Assembly (NCBI RefSeq): GCF_000247605.1
Contig: NC_016894.1
Coordinates: forward strand, 1,116,001 to 1,180,000
Source: Acetobacterium woodii DSM 1030
GTDB taxonomy: Bacteria > Bacillota > Clostridia > Eubacteriales > Eubacteriaceae
Length of the DNA stretch: 64,000 nucleotides
Reading direction: 5' to 3'
Numbering within the stretch: the stretch's first letter is position 1; each line of letters opens with the position of its first letter. Made by a program: the position numbers and the translations under genes. The notes under the pieces are model-generated. The model was not told the DNA's origin. It did no database searches and was given only the letters and a program-made list of their open reading frames with translations. Of the stretch, positions 35,112-43,183 are shown piece after piece.

Positions 35112-35759
35112 GTGAGTGAGATTGTACAAGATTACATTGAAAATTATATTAGAGGGTTAATTCCCGAAAATGAACCGCGAATCGAAAAATTTAGAAATCA
35201 GGCCTTAAAAGACGAGATCCCGATTATTCATAAAGAGGTTCAAAAACACATTGAATTGTTGATCTGCTCCCATAAAATTCAGTCTATTCTGGAGGTTGGT
35301 ACAGCAGTAGGGTTTTCAGCTTCGGTGTTTGCGCTGGCGATGGGCCCGCAGGGGCAGGTTGACACGATCGAACGAAATCTCAAAATGGTGGTGCAAGCTG
35401 ATGAGAATATTACCGACCTTGGTTTGAAAAATCAGATTAATCTGATAATTGGTGACGCGCAGGAAAACCTGACCAAACTTGATAAAAGTTATGATATGAT
35501 TTTTTTAGATGGTGCGAAGGGTCATTATATTCATTTGCTTGATGACTGTTTGCGATGCTTAAAACCAGGCGGATTGCTCATTTCGGATAATGTCTTGTAT
35601 AAAGGAATGATCGCGACAAATGAGCTGGTTATTCGTCGAAAAATAACCATTGTTAAACGGATGCGGGCTTACTTAGAGACGATCGCCAATCATCCCCAAT
35701 TGCTGACGAGTATTTTGCCGTTAGGCGATGGACTGGCAATCAGTTGGAAAAAAGATTAA
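35112..35759 (+). CDS. trmR: O-methyltransferase, TrmR-like (tRNA 5-hydroxyuridine)
   Basis: The 215-residue SAM methyltransferase of the catechol-O-methyltransferase type has motif I ILEVGTAVGFSASVFAL and the metal-site motif DMIFLDGAKGHY. In Bacillus the neighbour YrrM (TrmR) methylates 5-hydroxyuridine at tRNA position 34, using the hydroxyl installed by the TrhP pathway. A TrhP-like protein is encoded next here, which supports the same role. GTG start; RBS is weak. Confidence 0.85.
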   Translation: MSEIVQDYIENYIRGLIPENEPRIEKFRNQALKDEIPIIHKEVQKHIELLICSHKIQSILEVGTAVGFSASVFALAMGPQGQVDTIERNLKMVVQADENITDLGLKNQINLIIGDAQENLTKLDKSYDMIFLDGAKGHYIHLLDDCLRCLKPGGLLISDNVLYKGMIATNELVIRRKITIVKRMRAYLETIANHPQLLTSILPLGDGLAISWKKD

Positions 35760-35866
35760 TGCTTAAATCGGTAGCGGCTTAAAATATCGAAACGATTGAA
35801 AACAGTAAGCACTGATGTGTTTAGGCAAAACAAGGGTATTATGTAAATTAATCAAAAAAACAGTCT

Positions 35867-35900
35867 TTAATGCCCGATAGTTTACGCTATCGGGCATTAA
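35867..35900 (+). repeat. Perfect 14-bp hairpin between trmR and trhP-like genes
   Basis: TTAATGCCCGATAG and its exact complement flank a six-base loop. No T-run follows on the plus strand, so it is not a standard terminator. It may be a transcript-processing or mRNA-stability element. Confidence 0.6.
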
Positions 35901-35927
35901 TGTATCGATAAAGAACGGAGAAATAAG

Positions 35928-37151
35928 ATGAAAAAACCGGAACTATTAGCACCGGCGGGAAATTTCGAAAAATTAAAATATGCCTTGCATTATGGTGCCG
36001 ATGCGGTATATTGTGCCGGCGAGCGATTTGGATTACGGGCCAAGGCTGACAATTTTAGTCAGGAAACACTTTCGGAAGCGGTTGCGTATGTCCATGAACG
36101 GAATAAGAAAATATATGTGACATTAAATATTATTGCCCATAATGCCGATTTAGAAGGCTTGCCAGAATATGTAGAAGAACTGCAAGAATTGGGAATTGAC
36201 GGCGTTATCGTCGCAGATCCCGGGGTTTTTTCCGTCGTTCGTGAAGTTGCCCCGGAGTTAAAAATATCAGTCAGCACCCAGGCCAATAATACCAATTGGC
36301 GAAGCGTCGCATTTTGGCATGCTCAAGGAGCTAAACGAATTGTTTTGGCTCGGGAACTGGGTCTAAAAGAGATTCAGGAAATTCGTGAAAAAGTTGCTCC
36401 GGAAATGGAAATTGAAACTTTTGTTCATGGGGCGATGTGCATTTCCTATTCGGGTCGGTGTTTATTAAGTCATTATATGACGGGAAGAAATTCGAATCAG
36501 GGCGATTGTGCCCATCCTTGTCGCTGGAAATATCATCTCATTGAAGAAACCCGCCCAGATGAAGCTTTTTCCATTGAAGAAGATGAAACGGGATCGTTTA
36601 TTTTTAACTCAAAGGATTTATGTCTGATCAATGAAATACCACAATTGATGATCGCGGGTGTAAACAGCTTCAAAATCGAAGGCCGGATGAAAAGCCTTTA
36701 TTATGTGGCGACGGTTGTTTCGGCATATCGCAGTGCCATCGACTACTGTTGTGCCAACCCGACCGTTACGCACTTGGAAGATGGTTATTATGAGGAACTT
36801 ACCAAAGTGAGCCATCGCAATTATACGAAAGGTTTTTTCAATGGTAAAACAACGGCCGCTGATCAAAATTATGGTACCAGCAGCTACACTCGAAATTACG
36901 ATTTTGTTGGTTTAGTATTAGCCTATGATGAGCAAACACGGATGGCCTTGATTGAACAACGAAATAAGGTGTCAATTGGTGATGAAATTGAAATTATGAT
37001 TCCGGGAAAAGGCTTTTTCAAGCAAAAAATAGAAGCTATGACGGATCAATCCGGGAAAGCTATTGAGTCGACACCACATCCCAAAATGCAATATTATTTA
37101 TTGATGAAGGAACCAGTTAAACCGATGGATTTGTTAAGAAAAAAAGATTAA
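35928..37151 (+). CDS. U32 family protein, TrhP-like tRNA hydroxylation enzyme
   Basis: The 407-residue protein is classed as peptidase U32 but most resembles the TrhP/YegQ group, which makes 5-hydroxyuridine in tRNA using prephenate. Family motifs are LLAPAGNFEKLKYALHYGADAVYCAG and the Cys-containing MCISYSGRCLLSHYMTGRNSNQG-type region, with DCAHPCRW (Fe-S ligand cysteines). It sits downstream of trmR, so together they likely build mo5U or cmo5U-type wobble bases. Confidence 0.87.
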   Translation: MKKPELLAPAGNFEKLKYALHYGADAVYCAGERFGLRAKADNFSQETLSEAVAYVHERNKKIYVTLNIIAHNADLEGLPEYVEELQELGIDGVIVADPGVFSVVREVAPELKISVSTQANNTNWRSVAFWHAQGAKRIVLARELGLKEIQEIREKVAPEMEIETFVHGAMCISYSGRCLLSHYMTGRNSNQGDCAHPCRWKYHLIEETRPDEAFSIEEDETGSFIFNSKDLCLINEIPQLMIAGVNSFKIEGRMKSLYYVATVVSAYRSAIDYCCANPTVTHLEDGYYEELTKVSHRNYTKGFFNGKTTAADQNYGTSSYTRNYDFVGLVLAYDEQTRMALIEQRNKVSIGDEIEIMIPGKGFFKQKIEAMTDQSGKAIESTPHPKMQYYLLMKEPVKPMDLLRKKD

Positions 37152-37204
37152 AAAGTAGACGTTCGTTTACATACCATAATTACCTGAATCTACCTTAAAT
37201 AGCA

Positions 37205-37233
37205 TTGACAGGAAAATTATAAAGTGCTATAAT
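37205..37233 (+). promoter_or_regulatory. Consensus promoter of the antiporter gene
   Basis: TTGACA (37205-37210), 17 bp, TATAAT (37228-37233), a perfect sigma-A consensus about 180 bases ahead of the coding start. Confidence 0.9.
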
Positions 37234-37239
37234 TTGGAA

Positions 37240-37356
37240 AGTTTCACAATAGTGTACTAGGGTAACATCAATGATGATGGTTGCCTTCATAAAGTTATTT
37301 TTTTGAAAGTATCAATGATGATAGCAGATGATATCTATTTGTTATCATTATTTTTT
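37240..37356 (+). promoter_or_regulatory. Structured leader upstream of the antiporter, possible attenuator
   Basis: Two hairpins lie between the promoter and the coding start. The first pairs GGTAACATC (37261-37269) with GATGGTTGCC (37276-37285), with a T-run at 37297-37304. The second spans 37314-37349 and is followed by T6 (37351-37356). The 12-mer ATCAATGATGAT occurs in both (37267-37278 and 37311-37322), so alternative pairing is possible. This resembles a riboswitch or attenuator, but I cannot match it to a named class. Confidence 0.45.
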
Positions 37357-37409
37357 ATATAATAAAATAAATTTATTTATGAAAGATTAGAAAAATATAA
37401 GGAGAAGAA

Positions 37410-38780
37410 ATGTATAATTTTGATCAGTTACTTATCCTGTTCAGTGCGCTGCTTTTTCTGGTGGTTTTGTTCAGTTTTATTAACGAAAAAACGCTCAAGC
37501 TCCCCTATGAAATTGGGTTAGTTGTTTTTGGCTTTATTTTTGTTGCTATTTATATTGTTGGTCGAAACTTGAATATTATTTATATTCCAGCGGAGTTTTC
37601 AGAACTATACCGAGAATTTGATTTCACTGATTTTTTATTCAAGGGTATTTTATGTTTTATGTTGTTTAGTGGAGCGTCACGGATTAAATTTGGCGATTTT
37701 AAGGCGGATAAGTTTATGATTGGAAGCATGGCAGTTGTGGGAACGTTGGTTTCAACAGTTGTTTATGGTCTGCTTTTCTTTGGCTTGGGTTATTTAATCC
37801 ATGTCAATATTTCATTATTGGAAGCGTGTATATTAGGCGCAATTGTCGCACCGACAGATCCAATTTCGGCAATGAGTATCCTGGCAAAAGCCGGTTTGCC
37901 GAAACGAATTGGTTTAATTATTGAAGGTGAAGCCTTATTTAATGACGGTGTAGCGGTAGCTATTTTCGCGACGCTATTAAGTGCTTTAAAACTGTCCTCA
38001 GATAGTGTTTCCGTGCTGAGTTTTCTGGGTGGTTTAACATCGGAAATTTTAGGGGCGGTAACCGTCGGCTTTGCCATTTCATTTCTTTTGTTTGAAGTAT
38101 TTAAACGCTCAAATGATAATTTTATAAAAATATTTACCAGTATTCTAACCGTTATGTTGGCTTATCTGGTCTGTGAGTATCTTGGTTTTTCCGGACCGAT
38201 TGCGGCAGTAATTTGTGGTCTCTATTATGCCTCAGGGATTGCCCGTCATGATGAAAAAAATAGTGCTTGCATTTCTGAAGAACTACTTAATCTTTTTTAT
38301 TCCTTTTGGTCAGTCGTCGATAACCTCTTAAATGGAATGCTATTTTTATTAGTAGGCGTATTATTCCTCAATATTAAAAATATTAATACCTTGTCTGTCG
38401 GGATGATGATCATCATTGGAATAGGCTCTGTTGTATTTAATACCATTGCCAGAATGTCGGGAGTTTGGGTATCATTGTTATTTAATAAAAATCCGCCTGA
38501 AGGTAAAGGCATGAAAAATCCCCGATTTATTACCTTTATGACTTGGGCTGGTTTAAAAGGCGGTCTTTGTTTAGCCTTAATTATGGGCACGAGCAACTCG
38601 TTGGCAACACCTACCTATAACTTGTCTTTGGTGGCAACCTATGCCATTGTATTATTCACCACCGTGGTACAGGGATTAACGGTGGGTAAAGGTTATATCA
38701 TGCTTAGTAAAAAAAGTAGCGATTATAATGCGGGACAACGTCAGAAAAACGTCAAAATTGCCGGTAACACCGCCAAATAA
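37410..38780 (+). CDS. Cation:proton antiporter, CPA1 family
   Basis: The 456-residue membrane protein has about twelve hydrophobic segments and the CPA1 core motifs GAIVAPTDPISAM and IEGEALFNDGVAVAIF, with the acidic residues that carry cations. It probably exchanges Na+ or K+ for protons. It is preceded by a consensus promoter and structured leader, suggesting control by an ion, pH or osmotic signal. RBS is AAGGAG. Confidence 0.9.
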   Translation: MYNFDQLLILFSALLFLVVLFSFINEKTLKLPYEIGLVVFGFIFVAIYIVGRNLNIIYIPAEFSELYREFDFTDFLFKGILCFMLFSGASRIKFGDFKADKFMIGSMAVVGTLVSTVVYGLLFFGLGYLIHVNISLLEACILGAIVAPTDPISAMSILAKAGLPKRIGLIIEGEALFNDGVAVAIFATLLSALKLSSDSVSVLSFLGGLTSEILGAVTVGFAISFLLFEVFKRSNDNFIKIFTSILTVMLAYLVCEYLGFSGPIAAVICGLYYASGIARHDEKNSACISEELLNLFYSFWSVVDNLLNGMLFLLVGVLFLNIKNINTLSVGMMIIIGIGSVVFNTIARMSGVWVSLLFNKNPPEGKGMKNPRFITFMTWAGLKGGLCLALIMGTSNSLATPTYNLSLVATYAIVLFTTVVQGLTVGKGYIMLSKKSSDYNAGQRQKNVKIAGNTAK

Positions 38781-38813
38781 ATTGATGGCTAGTAATATTT
38801 GATGATCCTCCAC

Positions 38814-38842
38814 TTGTGAGTTATGCTAAACAGGCGTATAAT
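38814..38842 (+). promoter_or_regulatory. Promoter of the deoxyribosyltransferase-like gene
   Basis: TTGTGA (38814-38819), 17 bp, TATAAT (38837-38842). Confidence 0.65.
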
Positions 38843-38893
38843 AAAAAAATGCTCAAAGATCTAATTTAACAAAACGAGATATGTGGAGGAATC

Positions 38894-39295
38894 ATGAGAA
38901 TATATATTGCTGCTTCTTGGAAGCATCAGCATGCGGTAGAAATGCTGACGGATTTATTAGAAACCCGGGGACACACGATTTTGTCCTGGATCCGGGAAGG
39001 GCGGCCGGAAGAAGCTTTTTTGTCACAGAAAGAACTGACCCATTTTATTGAATCACCAGAAGGACAACGAGTTTTTGATTTTTGTATTTCATCGGTCACC
39101 AGTGCCGATTTAATCATTTATATCGGGCCATCCGGCTGCGATGCCTGGGCGGAAATTGGAGCCGCGTATGGTTCGAAAATTCCCGTTTTCGGACTACTTG
39201 CCAAAGCCGAACAAGTTGGTCTGATGCGTCATATGATCAAGAACTGGTATAGTTCGATAGCTGAGCTATTGACAGCAGTCGATGGGATCAATTAA
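38894..39295 (+). CDS. Nucleoside 2-deoxyribosyltransferase-like protein
   Basis: The 133-residue protein has the N-terminal IYIAASWKHQHAVEML and a later ADLIIYIGPSGCDAWAEIGAAYGSKIPVFGLL, which match the nucleoside 2-deoxyribosyltransferase fold (Glu in AEIGAA would be the nucleophile). It may cleave or transfer deoxyribosyl groups. The family includes members with other roles. It has its own promoter and terminator. Confidence 0.75.
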   Translation: MRIYIAASWKHQHAVEMLTDLLETRGHTILSWIREGRPEEAFLSQKELTHFIESPEGQRVFDFCISSVTSADLIIYIGPSGCDAWAEIGAAYGSKIPVFGLLAKAEQVGLMRHMIKNWYSSIAELLTAVDGIN

Positions 39296-39320
39296 AAAAT
39301 AGAATAAGAGTTTTAAATTG

Positions 39321-39369
39321 CAGCAGTCACGAAGAACCCTTACCGGCGTTTTCAGGCTGCTGTTTTTTT
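39321..39369 (+). terminator. Intrinsic terminator before the agr-like operon
   Basis: Arms CAGCAG and CTGCTG enclose a long loop and are followed by T7. It marks the boundary of the accessory island. Confidence 0.6.
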
Positions 39370-39401
39370 ACGGAGTGTTCTAATTCGTTTATTCGTGTCG
39401 C

Positions 39402-39430
39402 TGGACAGTTGTTTTATTTTCAGGTAAAAT
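39402..39430 (+). promoter_or_regulatory. Promoter of the LytTR regulator gene
   Basis: TGGACA (39402-39407), 17 bp, TAAAAT (39425-39430). Its -10 overlaps an upstream in-frame ATG at 39429, so translation must begin at 39459. Confidence 0.7.
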
Positions 39431-39458
39431 GATTTTATTATCGAATAAGAGGTGTTTT

Positions 39459-40184
39459 ATGTTTAGAATAGCGATATGTGATGATGAATATGCATTTTGC
39501 TCACAGATGGAAACGATTATTTTGGAAAACCAAAATGTTTTCACTGAAGAACTTGAGATTAATGTGTTTTATTCGGGAGAAAGACTGGCAAGCTTTATTC
39601 AAAACGAACATGATTTTGATTTGATTTTTCTGGATATTGAAATGGAAGGGCTAAATGGTCTTGAATTGGGGCGTAAAATTCGCGAGGAAATGGATAATCA
39701 AACCATCCAGATTGTTTATGTGTCGGGGCAGAAGCGGTATTATAAGGATCTTTTTGATGTGCGACCGATGCATTTTCTATCAAAACCGCTTGAAACAGAT
39801 AAGTTGATTAAGGATATCAAACTTGCAATGAAACTAAATGGGTGCTTTAGTGGTGTTTTCAGTTATCAAAAAGCCGGTCAAATGCATAAGCTTCCGATCA
39901 AAGACATTATTTACTTTCAAAGCGTCAATCGGGAAATTAAGATTGTCACAACAACAGGGACAAAATTGTTTTATGGAAAATTGCGGGAGGTAAAGGCTCA
40001 GGTTGAAGGGCATCATTTTATGCAGATCCATAAATCTTATCTGGTTAATTACGAACATGTGAGTACATTTAAATACGATCAAACCAAAATGTCAAATGCT
40101 GACTGTTTGCCAATCAGCCAAGCAAAAAGAAAAGCAATCCGGGCATTGCAGATGCGTTATGAGGTCGAAAGGATGGAAGGATGA
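39459..40184 (+). CDS. AgrA-like LytTR response regulator
   Basis: The 241-residue regulator has an N-terminal receiver domain (IAICDDEYAFCSQM; phospho-acceptor Asp in LIFLDIEMEGLNG) and a C-terminal LytTR DNA-binding domain (QMHKLPIKDIIYFQS, MQIHKSYLVNYEHVSTF). LytTR regulators bind spaced repeats upstream of weak -35 boxes. It overlaps the kinase gene by four bases. Start chosen at ATG 39459 behind GAGGTG, because the longer ATG at 39429 lies in the promoter. It is a plausible regulator of the four promoter modules in this island. Confidence 0.92.
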   Translation: MFRIAICDDEYAFCSQMETIILENQNVFTEELEINVFYSGERLASFIQNEHDFDLIFLDIEMEGLNGLELGRKIREEMDNQTIQIVYVSGQKRYYKDLFDVRPMHFLSKPLETDKLIKDIKLAMKLNGCFSGVFSYQKAGQMHKLPIKDIIYFQSVNREIKIVTTTGTKLFYGKLREVKAQVEGHHFMQIHKSYLVNYEHVSTFKYDQTKMSNADCLPISQAKRKAIRALQMRYEVERMEG

Positions 40185-41475
40185 ATCTAAATTCCTACCA
40201 AGTAGTCTATCTGATCGCTAATATTTTCGGGACATATATTTTATATAAATTTATGCATGTATTTTTTGAGCAGAAAGAAGCGAATCATAAGATAGAATTG
40301 TTATCTTTTGGGGGTTATTATATCGTTATTGCGCTCGTGTATCTAATTATTAATATCCCAGTTGTTACGATGGTCTGTAATATGTTTGCTTATTTGGGGT
40401 TGTCATTTAACTATCGAGCAGACATAAAAAGGCGGCTTCTATCAGTATTTTTGATTTATTTAATTTTGATGTGTATTGAATTGATCGTTGCGTTGTTTTC
40501 AGGTTATTTTAATTTCGCTATGATGGTAACAAACAATTATTCGTCAGAATATGGACTGATTGCAGTTCAAATCATGTTATATTTGGTCGTTCGAGTCCTT
40601 AATAATTATAAAAATATCAAACTGGGAGAAACAATCCCGCTGGCCAATTGGATCGCGATTATTTTAATTCCGATTGCATCCTTGTGTATCATCTTAATTT
40701 TTTTTCAAGCAAAGGGACTTTCCCGAGAACAGGTTCTTATTGGCGTGGTACTGGTATTACTCGTTAATTTCACAACTTTTTATTTATATGATGTCATTTC
40801 AGCTTCGATGGTTGATAAAATGGATAAGCGATTGCTTGGGCAGCAAAATAAATACTATCAAAAACAATTTGAATTAATGGAGTCATCATTACAAACAACA
40901 AAGGCAATGCGGCATGACATGCGAAATCATTTATCAGTGATATATGCGTTGGTTGAAAAAGGAGAAACAGCAGCAGCGCTCAAACATTTATCAAAGATGT
41001 CAGAAATTTATGATCGCAAGAAACACTATGCTTGCACCGAAAATATCGATATTGACAGTATTCTGAATTTTAAAATTCGCGAAGCTGAACAGCTCGCGAA
41101 GCTGAACAGCAAAATATAAAAATCGTGCTTGATCTAAGGATTCCGGAAAAAATGAGTATTTCATCATTTGATTTAGCAATCGTTTTGGGAAATTTACTGG
41201 ATAACGCAATTGAGGCCGTTGCTGAGTTGGAAAAAGATCGGCAGATAAAAATCAAAATGAACTATGACAAAGGCCGTTTTATTATTCTGGTGGAAAATCA
41301 TTACCAAGGGCAGCGTTTAAAAATCGGAGATCAATATCTCACAACACATAAAGAAAAAAGCGAACATGGTCTAGGTCTGGAAAATATAAAAAAAGTGTTA
41401 GAAAAATACAACGGGACGATGCAAATTGAAGATACGGAAACTATTTTTTCAGTTCGACTCCTGATGTTTATATAA
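40181..41475 (+). pseudogene. AgrC-like sensor histidine kinase, frame broken by a 17-bp duplication
   Basis: The N-terminal part (to 41119) has about six membrane segments and the AgrC-type His motif MRHDMRNHLSVIY. The C-terminal GHKL ATPase (ILGNLLDNAIEA-type VLGNLLDNAIEAV, then EHGLGLENIKKVLEKY) is in another frame, from about 41112. The break is an exact tandem duplication of 17 bases at 41077-41110. Removing one copy gives one frame of 425 residues with a natural join (KIREAEQQNIKIVLDLRIP). The kinase should be inactive as written, unless slippage or frameshifting restores it. It is coupled to the LytTR regulator. Confidence 0.9.
41077..41110 (+). repeat. 17-bp perfect tandem duplication inside the kinase gene
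   Basis: TCGCGAAGCTGAACAGC occurs twice head to tail (41077-41093 and 41094-41110). It shifts the frame of the histidine kinase by two bases. Loss of one copy by slippage would restore the gene. Confidence 0.97.
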
Positions 41476-41483
41476 AATGCTTT

Positions 41484-41520
41484 ACGAGCAAACTTTGTCA
41501 AGAAGAATGCTCGTTTTTTA
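41484..41520 (+). terminator. Terminator after the kinase; copy 1 of a repeated block
   Basis: Arms ACGAGCA and TGCTCGT are followed by TTTTTTATTTT. Nearly the same hairpin and flanks recur at 46480-46516, each directly ahead of a promoter module. Confidence 0.85.
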
Positions 41521-41536
41521 TTTTGTAAGAAAAAAT

Positions 41537-41605
41537 CTTAGTTCACTACAAAAATATATATCAATTTCAACAAAGATTCGCACAAATAGAAATACATGTT
41601 ATATT
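41537..41605 (+). promoter_or_regulatory. Repeated promoter module, copy A
   Basis: A 39-bp element (41537-41575) with half-sites CTTAGTTCA on the plus strand and CTTTGTTGA on the minus strand is followed by a weak -35 (TTCGCA, 41577-41582), 17 bp, and -10 TATATT (41600-41605). The dyad is one base from the -35, a layout expected for an activator. It drives the four-TM protein gene at 41644. Confidence 0.8.
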
Positions 41606-41643
41606 TAGTCAATAAAAGAAAAAAGGGAATGTGTGAGGAAGAA

Positions 41644-42006
41644 ATGAAACGATCTATAACAACAAAAATTATTGGTTGTTTTTATATTTGTGGAGCTGTA
41701 GTGATACTGTTTTCAATAGGAGTTAATCAAGATGTAAACATTAATGAAAGGGTTGGGTTATCGTTTTTACCAGAATTATATGTGAGAATATTTATTTCCA
41801 TATTCTGGATAGTAATGTCTTATGGATACCTAAATTTAAAAAAATGGGGGTATTGGATAATGCTTATATATTCAATTTATATAACAGTTGTAAGTATAAA
41901 TCTGGCTTTTACATATCAAAATCAAAATCAAATATTTATAGGAAATATAATGTTGTCATCAATTATTATAATCTATACGTTTGATGAACGATTGTCTTTT
42001 GGATAG
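41644..42006 (+). CDS. Unrecognised membrane protein with four hydrophobic segments
   Basis: The 120-residue protein has four hydrophobic stretches and begins MKRSITTKIIGCFYICG. A longer ATG at 41596 is ruled out because it overlaps the -10 of the promoter module; GAGGAAG precedes the ATG at 41644. No family is recognised. The TAG stop is followed, in the same frame, by an AgrD-like core, which suggests that this gene replaced the front of an agrD gene. It may be an immunity or transport accessory. Confidence 0.6.
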   Translation: MKRSITTKIIGCFYICGAVVILFSIGVNQDVNINERVGLSFLPELYVRIFISIFWIVMSYGYLNLKKWGYWIMLIYSIYITVVSINLAFTYQNQNQIFIGNIMLSSIIIIYTFDERLSFG

Positions 42007-42084
42007 GCTTGTGTGTTCTTTTTCTATCAGGCTAAACTGCCGAAAGGTGCAGAAAGACTCAAAAAGTTCGAATGGGAAGCGTAA
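42007..42084 (+). pseudogene. AgrD-like signal peptide core lacking its N-terminus
   Basis: After the TAG of the preceding gene the same frame reads ACVFFFYQAKLPKGAERL, then KKFEWEA and TAA. This matches the C-terminal part of cyclic lactone autoinducer precursors: a Cys, a hydrophobic run, Gln, and Lys-Leu-Pro. There is no start codon or leader helix, so it is a remnant. It retains the Cys that would form the thiolactone. Compare the second copy at 43184, where this position is Gly. Confidence 0.65.
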
Positions 42085-42137
42085 TGACAGAGAGAATCAC
42101 AGATATCCTTATTAGCAAATTGTGGATTAATGGGTAA
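42084..42137 (+). pseudogene. AgrB-like N-terminal stub, copy 1
   Basis: The ATG overlaps the stop of the AgrD-like core. The 17-residue product begins MTERITDILIS and stops early. It is nearly the same as the stub at 43339 (MTERIADILIN) and fits the start of an AgrB peptidase, which often follows or precedes agrD. The rest of the gene is absent. The AgrB identity is inference. Confidence 0.4.
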
Positions 42138-42254
42138 AATCAAAAACAATATTAAAGATAAACTTTATTAAAAAATCAAAATAATGATGACAGGCATCGA
42201 TCTTTTGAATACGTTATGAATTTTAAGAATATAAATATGAAGTGAGGGCTTAAA

Positions 42255-43073
42255 TTGACAGAGCTGCTAAAAAATATGAAGTATCGGTATCTGATTCTGG
42301 GGGTTATTTTTACATTGGCGTTAAGTTTGACTCTCTTTACCTTGATGGGGTTAGAAAGTCCATATATTACGTCGTTTGCCGGAATCTTATCATTATATTT
42401 CTTTCCCGTCGGCTGGATGTTTTATCATTTTAGAAAACACCATCTGTCGCTATGGGAATGGCTGCAACGGATAAAATTTAAAATTAGCGAAACGATTGCT
42501 ACAGCAATATTTCCGGAATTACTTGGGATGGGGATCCTAATGTTGATTACCCTTGGACTTACCTTTGTTTTGCCCACGGGGGGATTCAACGAACTGTCTG
42601 AGACCTCCGCCACCAACTGGGGGCTTAATTTTGTATCCGCTGTTGTCTTGGCACCAATCTGTGAAGAGCTGATTTTCAGAGGATTTATCTTTAACAAGAT
42701 GCTGACACGATTTTCACCGGTCAAGGCAGTCATTGCATCATCGGTAATTTTCGGGGCGATGCATCTGACTACTGGGATCAGCCCGACCCTCGTTGGTATG
42801 GTACTGTGTGTGATCTTTATGAAATACGGAAGTCTCCTTCCGTGTATTACCATCCATAGCCTGCATAATTTGGTAGTGGAGCTGCTTAAGTATTTTTCAT
42901 CACTTAGCACCGATTCATCAATTGAAATAAAACCTGCGGATATGCCGCCGTTATTAATTATGTCAGGCATTTTTGTTACTATTGGATTGGTCTGGTTGGT
43001 GCTTTTCTTTCGAAAAAACTGGCATTATGCCGCTGAGTTTATGCAACGATCCCGCGGTGATAACCAATCATAA
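42255..43073 (+). CDS. CPBP family intramembrane metalloprotease
   Basis: The 272-residue polytopic protein has the CPBP (Abi/CAAX) motifs CEELIFRGFIF (EExxxR), FGAMHL (FxxxH) and a late HSLHN. Members process prenylated or peptide substrates and often act in bacteriocin maturation or immunity. The TTG start lies behind GAGGG. Its position between two degenerate agrD units suggests a link to peptide signalling; that is inference. Confidence 0.85.
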   Translation: MTELLKNMKYRYLILGVIFTLALSLTLFTLMGLESPYITSFAGILSLYFFPVGWMFYHFRKHHLSLWEWLQRIKFKISETIATAIFPELLGMGILMLITLGLTFVLPTGGFNELSETSATNWGLNFVSAVVLAPICEELIFRGFIFNKMLTRFSPVKAVIASSVIFGAMHLTTGISPTLVGMVLCVIFMKYGSLLPCITIHSLHNLVVELLKYFSSLSTDSSIEIKPADMPPLLIMSGIFVTIGLVWLVLFFRKNWHYAAEFMQRSRGDNQS

Positions 43074-43081
43074 GAAAAGAT

Positions 43082-43150
43082 CTTAGTTCACTACAAAAAA
43101 ATATATTAATTTCAACAAAGACTCGCACAAATGGAAATACATGCTATATT
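43082..43150 (+). promoter_or_regulatory. Repeated promoter module, copy B
   Basis: The 39-bp dyad (43082-43120) has the same half-sites, a poor -35 (CTCGCA, 43122-43127), 17 bp, and -10 TATATT (43145-43150). It drives the AgrD-like gene 34 bases further on, with AGGGGG and a TTG start. Confidence 0.8.
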
Positions 43151-43183
43151 TAGATCAACAAAAGAAAAAAAGGGGGATGTATT

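Noticed and set aside
35867-35900. Perfect hairpin after trmR as an intrinsic terminator
   Set aside because: No T-run follows the stem on the plus strand, so it is listed only as a hairpin repeat.
37240-37356. A named riboswitch class for the antiporter leader
   Set aside because: I could not match the sequence to a known consensus; it is reported only as a structured leader.
41596-41643. Longer start (ATG 41596) for the four-TM protein
   Set aside because: The -10 of promoter module A overlaps this ATG, so it cannot be in the transcript; the ATG at 41644 has a better ribosome-binding site.
42425-42970. Minus-strand frame of 181 codons over the CPBP gene
   Set aside because: No family features, no ribosome-binding site, and it is fully antisense to a protein with clear CPBP motifs.
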